Shown in pieces: positions 43,142-52,319 of a DNA stretch of 64,000 nucleotides. The DNA lies in NCBI RefSeq assembly GCF_004362525.1, contig NZ_SNXS01000002.1, positions 620,001 through 684,000 of the forward strand, read 5' to 3'. The position numbers and the translations under genes are program-made. Below the pieces are notes generated by a model that was not told where the DNA came from, did not search any database, and worked only from the letters and a program-made list of their open reading frames with translations. The stretch's first letter is position 1; every line of letters starts with the position of its first letter. This DNA is from Roseateles toxinivorans (GTDB taxonomy: Bacteria > Pseudomonadota > Gammaproteobacteria > Burkholderiales > Burkholderiaceae_C).

Positions 43142-44368
43142 ATGCGATCCACCTTGACCGCTCCCTTCTGCCTGCCCCAAGGGGCACCCGCCGCCGCCCG
43201 CCTGGTCGTCAAGCTGCTGAAGAGCCTGCGCCATGGCACGCTGGAGCTGCGCATGCCCGACGGCAGCCATGCGCACTTCGGTGATGCCAGCACCGCCGAC
43301 GGGCCGCGCGCGGCCATCAGCCTGCGCAACTGGGATGTCTGCAGCGCCGCCCTGCAGTCGGGCGACATCGGCTTTGCCGAAACCTATGTCGCCGGCCACT
43401 GGACCACGCCGGACCTGCTGGCCCTGTTGAACCTGTTCATCGCCAATCGCGACGCGGTGGAGCAGGTGATCTACGGCCGCTGGTGGGGCCGTCTGCTGCA
43501 CCGGCTCAAGCATCTGCTGAACCGCAATTCGCGCGAGGGCAGCAAACGCAATATCCACGCGCACTACGACCTCGGCAACGCCTTCTACCGGCTCTGGCTG
43601 GACGAGACGATGAACTACTCCAGCGCCCTGTTCGACGGCCGGCCGGAGCAGGCGATGGCTGATGCCCAGTGGGCCAAGGTCAGGCGCGCGCTGAGCGAGT
43701 GCGGGGCCGGCCCCGACGTCCGCCTGCTGGAGATCGGCTGCGGCTGGGGTGCGCTGGCCGAATGCGCGGCGCGCGAGTTCGGCGCCCGCGTCACCGGCGT
43801 GACCCTGTCCAGCGAGCAGCTGAGCTATGGCAAGGAGCGCCTGGCCAAGGCCGGCCTGCTGGACCGCGCCGAACTGCGCTTCCAGGACTATCGCGACATC
43901 CCCGAGCCGCAATTCGACGCCATCGTCTCGATCGAGATGTTCGAGGCGGTGGGCCGCAGCTACTGGCCCAGCTTCTTCGCCACGCTGCGCAGCAAGCTCA
44001 AGCCCGGCGGCCGCGCGTGCATCCAGACGATCACGATACGCGACGACCTGTTCGAGCGCTATGCCAGCGGCAGCGACTTCATCCAGCAGTACATCTTCCC
44101 CGGCGGCATGCTGCCCAGTAGCAGCGTGTTCCATGCCGAGGCGGCCAAGGCGGGGCTGAAGGTCGTCAACCAGCTGGCCTTCGGTACGGACTATGCCGAG
44201 ACCCTGCGCCGCTGGCGCGAGCGCTTCCACGCGCAAGACGCGGCCGTGCGCAAGCTGGGCTTCGACGACCGCTTCATGCGCCTGTGGGAGTTCTATCTTG
44301 TCTATTGCGAGGCGGCATTTGCCTCCGGCAACACCGATGTCGTGCAGTTCACCTTGCAGCACGACTGA
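43142..44368 (+). CDS. Cyclopropane-fatty-acyl-phospholipid-synthase-family methyltransferase
   Basis: A 408-residue SAM-dependent enzyme. An N-terminal lipid-binding domain is followed by 'HYDLGNAFYRLWLDETMNYSSALF', SAM motif I 'LLEIGCGWGALAE' (about 195-207), 'GVTLSSEQLSYGKERL' and 'FDAIVSIEMFEAVG'. Family members add a methylene or methyl group to double bonds of phospholipid acyl chains. With its FAD-oxidase and DUF1365 partners it is more likely a special-purpose paralogue (methylated or furan acyl chains) than the stationary-phase Cfa; that is inference. Confidence 0.93.
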   Translation: MRSTLTAPFCLPQGAPAAARLVVKLLKSLRHGTLELRMPDGSHAHFGDASTADGPRAAISLRNWDVCSAALQSGDIGFAETYVAGHWTTPDLLALLNLFIANRDAVEQVIYGRWWGRLLHRLKHLLNRNSREGSKRNIHAHYDLGNAFYRLWLDETMNYSSALFDGRPEQAMADAQWAKVRRALSECGAGPDVRLLEIGCGWGALAECAAREFGARVTGVTLSSEQLSYGKERLAKAGLLDRAELRFQDYRDIPEPQFDAIVSIEMFEAVGRSYWPSFFATLRSKLKPGGRACIQTITIRDDLFERYASGSDFIQQYIFPGGMLPSSSVFHAEAAKAGLKVVNQLAFGTDYAETLRRWRERFHAQDAAVRKLGFDDRFMRLWEFYLVYCEAAFASGNTDVVQFTLQHD

Positions 44369-44369
44369 C

Positions 44370-44912
44370 ATGAACCGGCGCCAGGTCTTGCTGCTGAGCC
44401 TGCCCGCCTGGGCCAGCGCGCCAGCTTTGGCGCAAGACATGGCCCCAGTGGAGGTGCGCGCAGAGCTGCCCCGGGCCCGGCGCCAGGGCCAGGGCCTGAT
44501 GCGCTTCTTCGGGCTGAGCATCTACACGATACGACTCTGGGCGCCGGAGCCGGTCGGGGCCGAGGCCTGGGCGGAGCGGCCGCTGGCGCTCGAGATCGAG
44601 TACGCGCGCAGCCTGGACGGCGCCGAGATCGCGAAACGCTCGCTGCAGGAAATGCAGCGCATCGGCGAGTTCACGGCAGGGCAGGGCGAGCAATGGCTGG
44701 CCGCCATGCGCGAGGCCTTTCCGAACGTGCGCAGCGGGGACCGCATCACCGGCTTCCAGCGACCTGGCGAGATGGCGCGCTTCTACGTCAACGGCCGAGC
44801 CGGCAAAGACATCACGGACGCGCTGTTCGCGCGCCTGTTCTTCGGCATCTGGCTGTCGCCGCGCACCTCGGAGCCCCGTTTGCGCGAGGCCCTGCTGGGC
44901 CTGAGCCCATGA
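44370..44912 (+). CDS. Chalcone-isomerase-like periplasmic protein
   Basis: A 180-residue precursor with a signal peptide (MNRRQVLLLSLPAWASAPALAQD) and a chalcone-isomerase-like domain: 'GQGLMRFFGLSIYTIRLWAP', 'LALEIEYARSLDGAEIAKRSLQEM' and 'FYVNGRAGKDITDALFARLFFGIWLSPRTSEPRLREALLG'. Bacterial members are thought to bind fatty acids rather than flavonoids. It begins 1 base after the methyltransferase stop and overlaps the MFS gene by ATGA. Confidence 0.88.
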   Translation: MNRRQVLLLSLPAWASAPALAQDMAPVEVRAELPRARRQGQGLMRFFGLSIYTIRLWAPEPVGAEAWAERPLALEIEYARSLDGAEIAKRSLQEMQRIGEFTAGQGEQWLAAMREAFPNVRSGDRITGFQRPGEMARFYVNGRAGKDITDALFARLFFGIWLSPRTSEPRLREALLGLSP

Positions 44913-46165
44913 GCGTTGCACGCATCGGCTCGGTGGCTGCGGCCCGCTATGGTGCGCTGGGCCTGCCGCTGGCCTTCGTCGCTCTGCCGCTGTATGTGAT
45001 GCTGCCCAACCACTACGCTACCCAGTTCGGCGTGCCGCTGGCGGCGCTGGGCCTGTTGCTGCTGGCTGCGCGTCTGTTCGATGCGCTGGTCGACCCCTGG
45101 ATCGGCCGTGTGGCCGATGCCGCGCTGGGCCGCTCCAGCCGGCGCGCCTGGTGGCTCGCCGCGGGTGCCAGCGCGGCGTTGCTGGTCGGCTTCGTGCTGC
45201 TGTTCTTTCCGCAGGTGCGTGGCACCGATGCGCTGCTGCTGTGGTGCGGTGCGGCGCTGTTGCTGACCTATCTGGGCTATAGCGTGGTCAGCGTGATCCA
45301 TCAGGCCTGGGGTGCGCGCCTGGGCGGCGACGAGCTGCAGCGTGCCCGTGTCGTCAGCTGGCGCGAGGGGCTGGCCCTCGTGGGCGTGCTGCTCGCCAGT
45401 GTGCTGCCCAGCTTGGCTGGCCTGGCTTTTACCAGCGCCAGCCTGATCATGCTGACCCTGATCGGCCTGTGGCTGCTGCGTCAGGGCCCGGCGACCCAGG
45501 CCGCCGTGCAGGAGACCCCGCCGATCAGCCTGGCGCTGCCCTTCAGGAGCGTCGCCTTCCGCCGCCTGCTGGCGGTCTATCTGTGCAACGGCATTGCCAG
45601 CGCGGTGCCGGCGACCCTGGTGCTGTTCTTTGTGCGCGACCGGCTGCAGCTGCCTCAGGACGAGGCCCTGTTCCTGGGCAGCTACTTCGCCGCCGCGGCG
45701 CTGTCGATAGCGCTGTGGATGCGCTGCATACAGGCTATCGGCCTGGCACGCAGCTGGCTGCTGGCCATGGGGCTGGCCGTGCTCAGCTTCGGCTGGGCGC
45801 TGGCGCTGGATAGCGGCGACCGCCTCGGTTTCCTGGGCGTTTGCATTGCCAGCGGAGCGGCGCTGGGCGCCGACCTGGCCGTGCCCGGCGCGATGCTGGC
45901 CGGCGTGATCCAGACCGCAGGCCACGCGCGTCAGGCGGAGGGGGCCTACTTCGGCTGGTGGAACTTCGCTACGAAGCTGAACCTGGCCTTGGCCGCCGGC
46001 CTGGCCCTGCCGGCCCTGCAGTGGCTTGGCTATGCCCCGGGCGAGCAGGACGCGGCCGCCCTGTCGGCCCTGAGCCTGGTCTATTGCGCGCTGCCCTGCG
46101 CGCTAAAGCTGCTGGCCGCCGGCCTGCTGTATGGATTGTTGATAAGAAACGAGACCCCCCGATGA
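44909..46165 (+). CDS. MFS transporter of the GPH (sugar:cation symporter-like) type
   Basis: A 418-residue membrane protein with about 12 helices. 'FVALPLYVMLPNHYATQFGVPLA', 'LFDALVDPWIGRVADAALGRSSRRAWW' (the conserved loop Asp/Arg motif) and 'EGAYFGWWNFATKLNLALAAGLALPAL' are typical of the GPH/MelB branch. Within this gene set it probably moves a lipid-related or small charged metabolite rather than sugar. It overlaps both neighbours by ATGA. Confidence 0.9.
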   Translation: MSVARIGSVAAARYGALGLPLAFVALPLYVMLPNHYATQFGVPLAALGLLLLAARLFDALVDPWIGRVADAALGRSSRRAWWLAAGASAALLVGFVLLFFPQVRGTDALLLWCGAALLLTYLGYSVVSVIHQAWGARLGGDELQRARVVSWREGLALVGVLLASVLPSLAGLAFTSASLIMLTLIGLWLLRQGPATQAAVQETPPISLALPFRSVAFRRLLAVYLCNGIASAVPATLVLFFVRDRLQLPQDEALFLGSYFAAAALSIALWMRCIQAIGLARSWLLAMGLAVLSFGWALALDSGDRLGFLGVCIASGAALGADLAVPGAMLAGVIQTAGHARQAEGAYFGWWNFATKLNLALAAGLALPALQWLGYAPGEQDAAALSALSLVYCALPCALKLLAAGLLYGLLIRNETPR

Positions 46166-46695
46166 TGAAACGTTATCTGCCGCTGCTGCTGTGCGCCTTG
46201 CTGACACTGGCCAGTTGCGCGTCCGCCCCCGTGCCGTCCGACTACGCGAGCGAGAAGCCCGTGCTCGATCTGGCCAGCTATTTGAACGGCCCGCTTACCG
46301 CGCACGGCCTGTTCACCGATCGCAGCGGCAAGGTGGTGCGCCGCTTCACCGTCGCGCTGAAAGGCAGCTGGCAGGGCGACAAGGGCGTGCTCGAAGAGGA
46401 CTTCGTCTACAGCGACGGCAAGAAGGAGCGCCGCGTCTGGACCCTGCAGAAATTGCCCAATGGCCGCTACACCGGCACCGCCGACGATGTGGTCGGCGTG
46501 GCCCAGGGCGAGGTGGCCGGCAATGCGCTGCGCTGGGCCTACACCCTGCGCCTGCCGGTGGACGGAAGCGTCTACGAGGTGCAGTTCGATGACTGGATGT
46601 ATCTGATGGACGACAAGGTGATGCTGAACAAGGCGGTGATGAGCAAGTTCGGCATCAAGCTCGGCGAGGTCACGCTGTCGTTCTACAAGCCCTGA
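46162..46695 (+). CDS. DUF3833 lipoprotein
   Basis: A 177-residue lipoprotein; MMKRYLPLLLCALLTLASCAS has a lipobox (LASC, Cys19). The body matches DUF3833: 'LDLASYLNGPLTAHGLFTDRSGKVVRRFTV', 'LEEDFVYSDGKKERRVW' and 'DDWMYLMDDKVMLNKAVMSKFGIKLGEVTLSF'. Function unknown; regularly found with the FAD-oxidase/DUF1365/Cfa-like set. The start overlaps the MFS stop. Confidence 0.92.
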   Translation: MMKRYLPLLLCALLTLASCASAPVPSDYASEKPVLDLASYLNGPLTAHGLFTDRSGKVVRRFTVALKGSWQGDKGVLEEDFVYSDGKKERRVWTLQKLPNGRYTGTADDVVGVAQGEVAGNALRWAYTLRLPVDGSVYEVQFDDWMYLMDDKVMLNKAVMSKFGIKLGEVTLSFYKP

Positions 46696-46698
46696 GCC

Positions 46699-47484
46699 AT
46701 GGCACTGAATCCCAAGCTTCGGGATTGGCAGGGCCGCTGCGTCTGGCTGGTGGGTGCCTCCAGCGGCATCGGCGAGGCGCTGGCCCATGAGCTGCACCGG
46801 CGCGGCGCCTTCGTCGTTGTCAGCGCGCGCAGTGCGAGTCGTTTGCAGGCCTTCGAGCGCGAGCACCCGGGCAGCCTGGCCCTGCCGCTGGATGTCACCG
46901 ATGCCGACGCGATGCGCAACGCGGTTCGAACCATCACCACGGGCCACCGCGCCATAGCCCTCACCGTCTATTGTGCCGGCCACTACCAGGCCATGCGTGC
47001 CACCGACTTCGATCTGGCCCAGGCGCACCGGCACCTGGAGGTCAACTATGGGGGGGCGCTGAATCTGCTCGATGCCCTGCTGCCGCAGCTGGCCGCTCAG
47101 GGGCGTGGCGGACGCGGCGGCCACCTGAGCCTGGTATCCAGCGTGGCCGGCTACCGTGGCCTGCCCAAGTCCTTGGCCTATGGGCCGTCCAAGGCCGCGC
47201 TGGCCAACCTCGCCGAGACCCTGTACCTGGATCTGCATGGGATGGGCCTGGGCATCTCGCTGATCTGTCCGGGTTTTGTGGCCACGCCGCTGACCGCCGG
47301 CAATGACTTCCACATGCCCGCACTGATCACGCCCGCAGAGGCGGCAGAGGCGATGCTCGACGGCTATGCGAAGGGTCGCTTCGAGATCCACTTCCCGAAG
47401 CGCTTCACGCTATGGCTCAAACTGCTGCGTCTGCTGCCCTATCGTCTGTACTTCATGCTGGTCCGCCGCGTCACCGGAGTCTGA
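46699..47484 (+). CDS. Short-chain dehydrogenase/reductase
   Basis: A 261-residue classical SDR. The cofactor loop is VGASSGIGEA (18-27), and the catalytic set is Ser148 with Tyr161-xxx-Lys165 in 'LAYGPSKAALAN'. The C-terminal stretch 'KRFTLWLKLLRLLPYRLYFMLVRRV' is hydrophobic and basic, suggesting membrane association, fitting a lipid substrate. It begins 3 bases after the DUF3833 stop. Confidence 0.94.
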   Translation: MALNPKLRDWQGRCVWLVGASSGIGEALAHELHRRGAFVVVSARSASRLQAFEREHPGSLALPLDVTDADAMRNAVRTITTGHRAIALTVYCAGHYQAMRATDFDLAQAHRHLEVNYGGALNLLDALLPQLAAQGRGGRGGHLSLVSSVAGYRGLPKSLAYGPSKAALANLAETLYLDLHGMGLGISLICPGFVATPLTAGNDFHMPALITPAEAAEAMLDGYAKGRFEIHFPKRFTLWLKLLRLLPYRLYFMLVRRVTGV

Positions 47485-47487
47485 GGC

Positions 47488-47964
47488 ATGCTGCAAAACC
47501 CCATCCTGCAGTCGCCCTCGACCTCGCATGCAGCCGACGACTCGAGGCTGCAGTCCGTGATCGACCTGTTCGAGCATTTGAAGTTCGAGGATGTGATGCG
47601 CCTCGGTGACTGGTACAGCGAGGACTGCTTCTTCAAGGACCCGTTCAACGAGGTCCAGGGCCTGCCCGCCACGCAGCAGATCTTCGTCCACATGTTCCAG
47701 GAGCTGCTGGAGCCGCGCTTCGTCGTGCTCGAAGCGGTGGCCCGCGGCGACCAGTGCTTTCTGACCTGGGACTTCCGCTTCCGGCTGAAGAGCCGGCCGC
47801 TGCAGCTGCAGACCATTCACGGCAGCAGCCATCTGCGCTGGAATGCGCTGGGCCGTGTCAGCTACCACCGCGACTACTGGGACGCGGCCGAGCAGTTCTA
47901 CGAGAAGCTGCCGCTGCTGGGAGCCGTGCTGCGCTGGATCAAGAGGCGGCTCGCCGCTTCCTGA
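47488..47964 (+). CDS. SnoaL/NTF2-like family protein
   Basis: A 158-residue small cone-shaped fold, with 'LQSVIDLFEHLKFEDVMRLGDWYSEDCFFKDPFNEVQG' at the N-terminus and 'VSYHRDYWDAAEQFYEKLPLLGAVLRWIKRR' at the end. Members are isomerases or ligand-binding proteins. Last gene of the eight-gene unit; it converges with corA after 4 bases, without a visible terminator. Confidence 0.9.
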   Translation: MLQNPILQSPSTSHAADDSRLQSVIDLFEHLKFEDVMRLGDWYSEDCFFKDPFNEVQGLPATQQIFVHMFQELLEPRFVVLEAVARGDQCFLTWDFRFRLKSRPLQLQTIHGSSHLRWNALGRVSYHRDYWDAAEQFYEKLPLLGAVLRWIKRRLAAS

Positions 47965-47968
47965 GCGA

Positions 47969-48931
47969 TCAGCGCAACCAACCTTTGCGACGGAAGTAGA
48001 TGAAGGGTGCGGCCACCGAACACAGCATCAGCACCAGGGCGAAGGGGTAGCCCCAGGCCTGGTCCAGCTCGGGCATGTACTTGAAGTTCATGCCGTAGAT
48101 GCTGGCGATCAGCGTAGGCGGCAGCAGCGCCACGCTGGCCACCGAGAAGATCTTGATGATCTTGTTCTGGTTGATGTTGATGAAGCCCACCGTGGCATCC
48201 ATCAGGAAGTTGATCTTGTCGAACAGGAAGGCGGTGTGCGAGTCCAGCGAATCGATGTCGCGCAGGATCTGCCGCGACTCCTCGAACTGCTCGGCATTGA
48301 GCATGCGGCTGCGCATCATGAAGCTGACCGCGCGGCGCGTGTCCATCACATTGCGGCGGATGCGGCCGTTCAAGTCTTCCTCGCGGGCGATCGCCGCCAG
48401 CACCTCGCCGGCCTCGGCGTCGTTGACGTCCTTCTTCAGCACGCTGGCGCTGACCTTCTCCAAGCTGTCGTAAATGCCCTCCAGCGCATCGGCCGAGTAC
48501 TCGGCGTCGGCGTCATAGAGCTTGAGCAGCACATCCTTGGCGTCTTCGATCAGGGCCGGGATGCGGCGCGCCCGCAGGCGCAGCAGCCGGAACACCGGCA
48601 GGTCTTCGCCGTGGATGGAGAACAGCACGTTGTTGCGCACGATGAAGGCCACGCGCACATTGCGCGGCGTCACATCATCGTCGATCAGGAAGTCGGAGCG
48701 GATGTGCAGCTCACCGTTGTCCTCCTCGTAAAAGCGCGCCGATTCCTCAAGGTCGTCGTCGACCGCGTCGGCGGGAATGATCAGACCGAAGTGGTTCTCG
48801 ATCCAGCCTTTTTCTTCGACGGTGGGATCTTCCAGATCGACCCAGACGGGCTGCACATGGGCAAGCGCGTCCAGGCTTTCAATCTCTTCCTGAAACAACC
48901 GGCCATTGGCCAGCGAAAAGACGTTGAGCAT
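47969..48931 (-). CDS. corA: CorA-type magnesium/cobalt channel
   Basis: A 320-residue protein: a cytosolic alpha/beta funnel, a long stalk helix and two C-terminal membrane spans ('IFSVASVALLPPTLIASIYGMNF' with the selectivity GMN motif, and 'PFALVLMLCSVAAPFIYF'), followed by a basic tail. ATG 48931 is chosen for its GGAG site; an in-frame upstream start lacks one. It imports Mg2+, or Co2+/Ni2+. Confidence 0.96.
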   Translation of the reverse strand: MLNVFSLANGRLFQEEIESLDALAHVQPVWVDLEDPTVEEKGWIENHFGLIIPADAVDDDLEESARFYEEDNGELHIRSDFLIDDDVTPRNVRVAFIVRNNVLFSIHGEDLPVFRLLRLRARRIPALIEDAKDVLLKLYDADAEYSADALEGIYDSLEKVSASVLKKDVNDAEAGEVLAAIAREEDLNGRIRRNVMDTRRAVSFMMRSRMLNAEQFEESRQILRDIDSLDSHTAFLFDKINFLMDATVGFININQNKIIKIFSVASVALLPPTLIASIYGMNFKYMPELDQAWGYPFALVLMLCSVAAPFIYFRRKGWLR

Positions 48932-49154
48932 GAGAGCTCCAGCAGAGCTGACGGCGCTCACGCGCCGCCGGGGCCAAGTGGTGAAACGGGGAGGCTCGCA
49001 ACCGTCTCACTCCGGCGCCTCGGCGCTTATCGCAGGCGCTTGAGCCTGCGTGGAGTGGACGGCTGCCGAGAAGGGGGCACGTCCAATTCAATCTCCGAAA
49101 GATTCGATGCGAAATTATGGCGCCTGGCGCCCCGCCGACTGCGAGGCGACGGGC

Positions 49155-49781
49155 TCAGCCGACGGCGGGTGTCGACGCCAGGGCGGTCGGCACGCGCTCG
49201 CGCACCAATTGCTCCAGCTCGGCAAACGGCACCGGCTTGATGAAGACCTTGACGCCATCGGGCAGGCCACCTCGGTTCTCGATGTCCTGCGGTCCGAGCG
49301 CCGTCACGGCCACGATCTCCAGGGTTTCCAGCCCCTCGCCGAAATTGCGCAGCGAGCGGATCATGCGGAAGCCGTCCATGCCGGGCATGTTCAGATCGGT
49401 GATCAACAGGTCGGGGCATTGCTCGCCGATGCGCACCAGCGCCTCGAAGCCATTGGTCGCCGTGCGAAGGGCCACCGGCAGGCCCCAATCCTCGATCACC
49501 ATGGTGAACAGGCGCAACAGGTCGGGTTCGTCTTCCACGACCAGGATGCGAAAGGGTTGCGGCACATCGGGTTTGGCGACTTCGCCGCTGATCGCCATGC
49601 GGCGCTCTTCCAGCAGCTTCTCGACCGCCGACTTGGCAATGCGGCGGTGACCGCCGGCCGTTTTCCAGGCCGGCAGCACGCCACTTTCCACCCAGAGTTG
49701 CACCGTGCGCAGGGCCACGCCCAGGCGCTCGGCGGCGTCCCGGGTGGACATCACATCATCGTTTGCGGCACTCTTTCTCAT
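49155..49781 (-). CDS. Regulator with MerR/excisionase-like HTH and response-regulator receiver domain
   Basis: A 208-residue protein with an unusual order: a helix-turn-helix first (about 10-60, 'STRDAAERLGVALRTVQLWVESGVLPAWKTAGGHRRI') and a CheY-like receiver second (about 77-200). The receiver is intact: acidic pocket Glu83-Asp84, phospho-acceptor Asp129 in 'LLITDLNMPGMDGF', Thr160 and Lys182. No histidine kinase is adjacent, so the partner is unknown. Confidence 0.9.
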   Translation of the reverse strand: MRKSAANDDVMSTRDAAERLGVALRTVQLWVESGVLPAWKTAGGHRRIAKSAVEKLLEERRMAISGEVAKPDVPQPFRILVVEDEPDLLRLFTMVIEDWGLPVALRTATNGFEALVRIGEQCPDLLITDLNMPGMDGFRMIRSLRNFGEGLETLEIVAVTALGPQDIENRGGLPDGVKVFIKPVPFAELEQLVRERVPTALASTPAVG

Positions 49782-50266
49782 CGGTGCGACCCGTTTCGTG
49801 GCGCTTGTGGGGCCGGTGCGGCCCTCAGAAGATCAATCGACTTTATCATTTTTCTATCTGTGGTTGTTCTGCCAGGCCCCTCACCCAACGAAGCCGATCA
49901 TGCCATGCGCCCGGTCCGGCCCGATGCACCGGGCCTGTGCGCGTTGAGTGGCCCTATTCTGGCCCCTGTCAATGGTCTTGTGCAGCGGGCAAGCCTAACT
50001 TGCTGTTGCCGGGCCTGTCCAGTGCGCCCGGCGGTGGCGCCCAGTGGTGCGGGCGCGCGAAGTCAGGTGTCTACGTCAATCAATTTGTCAAGGCACAAAC
50101 TGTCACGGAATCGGCCTCGAACTGATCGCTTTCCTGCATCGTCACCGGCTTGTCACATCCAAGGTTCAGGCGCACACTGAGTTCGCGATAGGTGAATCAA
50201 GTGGAACTCCTTCCTCCTGCATTCGTCCCACCGTGCCCTCGTCTCAATCCTGTGAAAGGAGGCTTT
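49782..50266. other. 485-base intergenic region between divergent regulator and hpf genes
   Basis: No convincing coding frame. An AT-rich patch near 49838-49862 (minus strand includes TGATAAAGT) may be the promoter of the HTH-receiver gene. Toward hpf there are several TTGTCA/TGTCAC stretches (near 50085-50110 and 50150) but no clear -35/-10 pair. AAAGGAGG (50255-50262) is a strong ribosome site for hpf. rpoN, the common upstream neighbour of hpf, is absent. Confidence 0.6.
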
Positions 50267-50608
50267 ATGAACCTGACTATCAGTGGCCACCATCTCGAAG
50301 TAACGCCGGCCTTGCGTGAGTATGTGCTCACCAAGCTGGACAGGGTGACCCGCCACTTTGATCAAGTCGTTGACATCAACGTCTTGCTCACCGTGGAAAA
50401 GCAGAAAGAAAAGGACCGCCGTCAGAAGGCCGAAGTGACGGTACATGTCAAAGGCCGCGACATCTTTGTCGAACAATCCCACGAGGACCTCTACGCCGCC
50501 ATTGACCAGTTGATGGACAAACTCGACCGCCAGGTCTGCCGACACAAGGATCGATTGCAAGACCACCACCACGCGTCCGCCAAGCGTCTGGACGTGCCTG
50601 CGCCGTAG
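50267..50608 (+). CDS. hpf: Short ribosome hibernation promoting factor
   Basis: A 113-residue HPF/YfiA-type protein: '[31 protein letters not shown]', '[43 protein letters not shown]'. It binds the small ribosomal subunit in stationary phase and promotes 100S dimers. The length fits the short class, without the C-terminal dimer domain of long HPF. ATG 50267 follows AAAGGAGG. It is followed by a terminator, so it is separately transcribed from ptsN. Confidence 0.95.
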   Translation: MNLTISGHHLEVTPALREYVLTKLDRVTRHFDQVVDINVLLTVEKQKEKDRRQKAEVTVHVKGRDIFVEQSHEDLYAAIDQLMDKLDRQVCRHKDRLQDHHHASAKRLDVPAP

Positions 50609-50630
50609 CGCCCCCATTCCTTACACGAGG

Positions 50631-50654
50631 AGGCGGCCCAAAGGCCGCCTTTTT
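50631..50654 (+). terminator. Intrinsic terminator of hpf
   Basis: AGGCGGCC (50631-50638), loop CAAA and GGCCGCCT (50643-50650) form an 8-bp stem followed by TTTTT. Confidence 0.9.
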
Positions 50655-50772
50655 GTTGGCCGAAGCCGTCTCGGTGGGCGGAAACCAGCGCTTGTTGCTG
50701 CGCCGCCGCAAATTTGGTGCAATCCTCTATCCGGGGGGCGCACACAGGCCAACATCAAAGCCCCGGGCTTCC

Positions 50773-50778
50773 TATAAT
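50773..50778 (+). promoter_or_regulatory. -10 element ahead of ptsN
   Basis: A perfect TATAAT 66 bases before the ptsN ATG and 119 bases beyond the hpf terminator. The -35 region is poor (near CAACAT, 50750-50755), so the promoter may need help or be weak. Confidence 0.55.
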
Positions 50779-50843
50779 CCCCAGACCTGACATTGAACAA
50801 GCGTCCCGCCCAAGGCCTCGGCCGAAATCGGCGCTGCGACCCG

Positions 50844-51314
50844 ATGAACCGTCTTGCCGCCATCCTTCCCATCAGCAATGTGCTGGTGAATGTGGACGCT
50901 TCCAGTAAAAAACGCGTGTTCGAACAAGCGGGGCTGCTGTTCGAGAACAACCACGCCATCTCCCGCGCCTCGGTCACCGACAATCTTTTCGCCCGCGAGC
51001 GCCTGGGCTCCACCGGTCTGGGCCACGCCGTGGCCATTCCGCACGGCCGCATCAAGGGTCTGAAGAATCCGCTGGCGGCGGTGGTGCGGGTGCAGCACGC
51101 GATTCCGTTCGATGCGCCGGACGACGAGGCCGTCAGCCTGCTGATCTTCTTGCTGGTGCCCGAGGCGGCCACCCAGCGCCATCTGGAAATTCTGTCCGAG
51201 ATCGCCGAAATGCTGTCGGACCGCGAGTTGCGCGAACGGCTGATGCAGACCGAGCTGGCCAGCGAGCTGCACAAGCTGATCTCCGCCTGGGAACCGCTGA
51301 AGTCGGTCGCCTGA
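50844..51314 (+). CDS. ptsN: Nitrogen-PTS EIIA protein
   Basis: A 156-residue EIIA(Ntr). The phosphorylated histidine is His67 in '[12 protein letters not shown]', with the family pattern '[13 protein letters not shown]' before it. It takes phosphate from NPr and regulates nitrogen, potassium and carbon processes. ATG 50844 ([16 protein letters not shown]) is chosen to match homologues. It is followed by hprK, the usual beta-proteobacterial pair. Confidence 0.95.
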   Translation: MNRLAAILPISNVLVNVDASSKKRVFEQAGLLFENNHAISRASVTDNLFARERLGSTGLGHAVAIPHGRIKGLKNPLAAVVRVQHAIPFDAPDDEAVSLLIFLLVPEAATQRHLEILSEIAEMLSDRELRERLMQTELASELHKLISAWEPLKSVA

Positions 51315-51351
51315 CGCCCTCGTCAAACCACCACCCCGGCCTGCCTCACGC

Positions 51352-52311
51352 GTGAAACCCACCTCCATCAGTGCCGAGCGGCTGTTTGAAGAACACCGCG
51401 AGGCCATGCGCTGGGAGTGGATCGCCGGCCATGCGCACCCGGAGCGCCGTTTCGACGAAGCGGCCGTGCGCGACGCCCAGTCGGCCGCCGACCTGGTCGG
51501 CTATCTGAATTACATCCACCCCTACCGGGTACAGATCGTCGGCCGCCGCGAGGTCGCCTATCTGCAGGACTGCTCGCCCGAGGACCAGGAGCGCCGCATC
51601 TCGCGCATCGTGACCTTGGAGCCGCCGGTGTTGATCGTCGCCGACAAGCAGGTGCCGCCGCAGGCCCTGGTGGCGATGTGCGACCGCGCCGACATTCCGC
51701 TGTTCGTCACCGCGGAGTCGGCCGGGCATGTGATCGACGTGGTGCGCAACCACCTCAGCCATCTGTTCGCCAACCGCACCACCCGACACGGCGTGTTCAT
51801 GGACATTCTGGGTCTGGGTGTGCTGCTGACCGGCGAGTCCGGGCTGGGCAAGAGCGAGCTGGGCCTGGAGCTGATCTCGCGCGGCCACGGCCTGGTGGCC
51901 GACGATGCGGTGGACCTGTATCGCGTCTCGCAGATCTCGCTGGAGGGCCGCTGCCCCGAGCTGTTGATGAATCTGCTGGAGGTGCGCGGCATCGGCCTGC
52001 TGGACATCAAGGCGATCTTTGGCGAGACCGCCGTGCGCCGCAAGATGCGGCTCAAGCTGATCGTGCACCTGGTGCGCAAGGAAACCTTGGAGCGCGATTT
52101 CGAGCGCCTGCCCTACGAACCGCTGTACGAGGACATCCTCGATGTGCCGGTGCGCAAGGTGGTGATTGCGGTCGATGCCGGCCGCAATCTGGCCGTGCTG
52201 GTCGAGGCGGCAGTGCGCAACACCATCCTGCAGCTGCGGGGCATAGACACTTACAGCGAGTTCGTCGAGCGCCACCAGCGCAGCATGACCCAGCCCGACC
52301 CGGATCGGTAA
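51352..52311 (+). CDS. hprK: HPr kinase/phosphorylase
   Basis: A 319-residue bifunctional enzyme that phosphorylates and dephosphorylates HPr on serine. Walker A is GESGLGKS (161-168), with His146, '[12 protein letters not shown]' and the signature '[12 protein letters not shown]' following. It starts at GTG 51352, 37 bases after ptsN, and ends 8 bases from the convergent fur stop. Confidence 0.96.
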   Translation: MKPTSISAERLFEEHREAMRWEWIAGHAHPERRFDEAAVRDAQSAADLVGYLNYIHPYRVQIVGRREVAYLQDCSPEDQERRISRIVTLEPPVLIVADKQVPPQALVAMCDRADIPLFVTAESAGHVIDVVRNHLSHLFANRTTRHGVFMDILGLGVLLTGESGLGKSELGLELISRGHGLVADDAVDLYRVSQISLEGRCPELLMNLLEVRGIGLLDIKAIFGETAVRRKMRLKLIVHLVRKETLERDFERLPYEPLYEDILDVPVRKVVIAVDAGRNLAVLVEAAVRNTILQLRGIDTYSEFVERHQRSMTQPDPDR

Positions 52312-52319
52312 AAGCCCGT

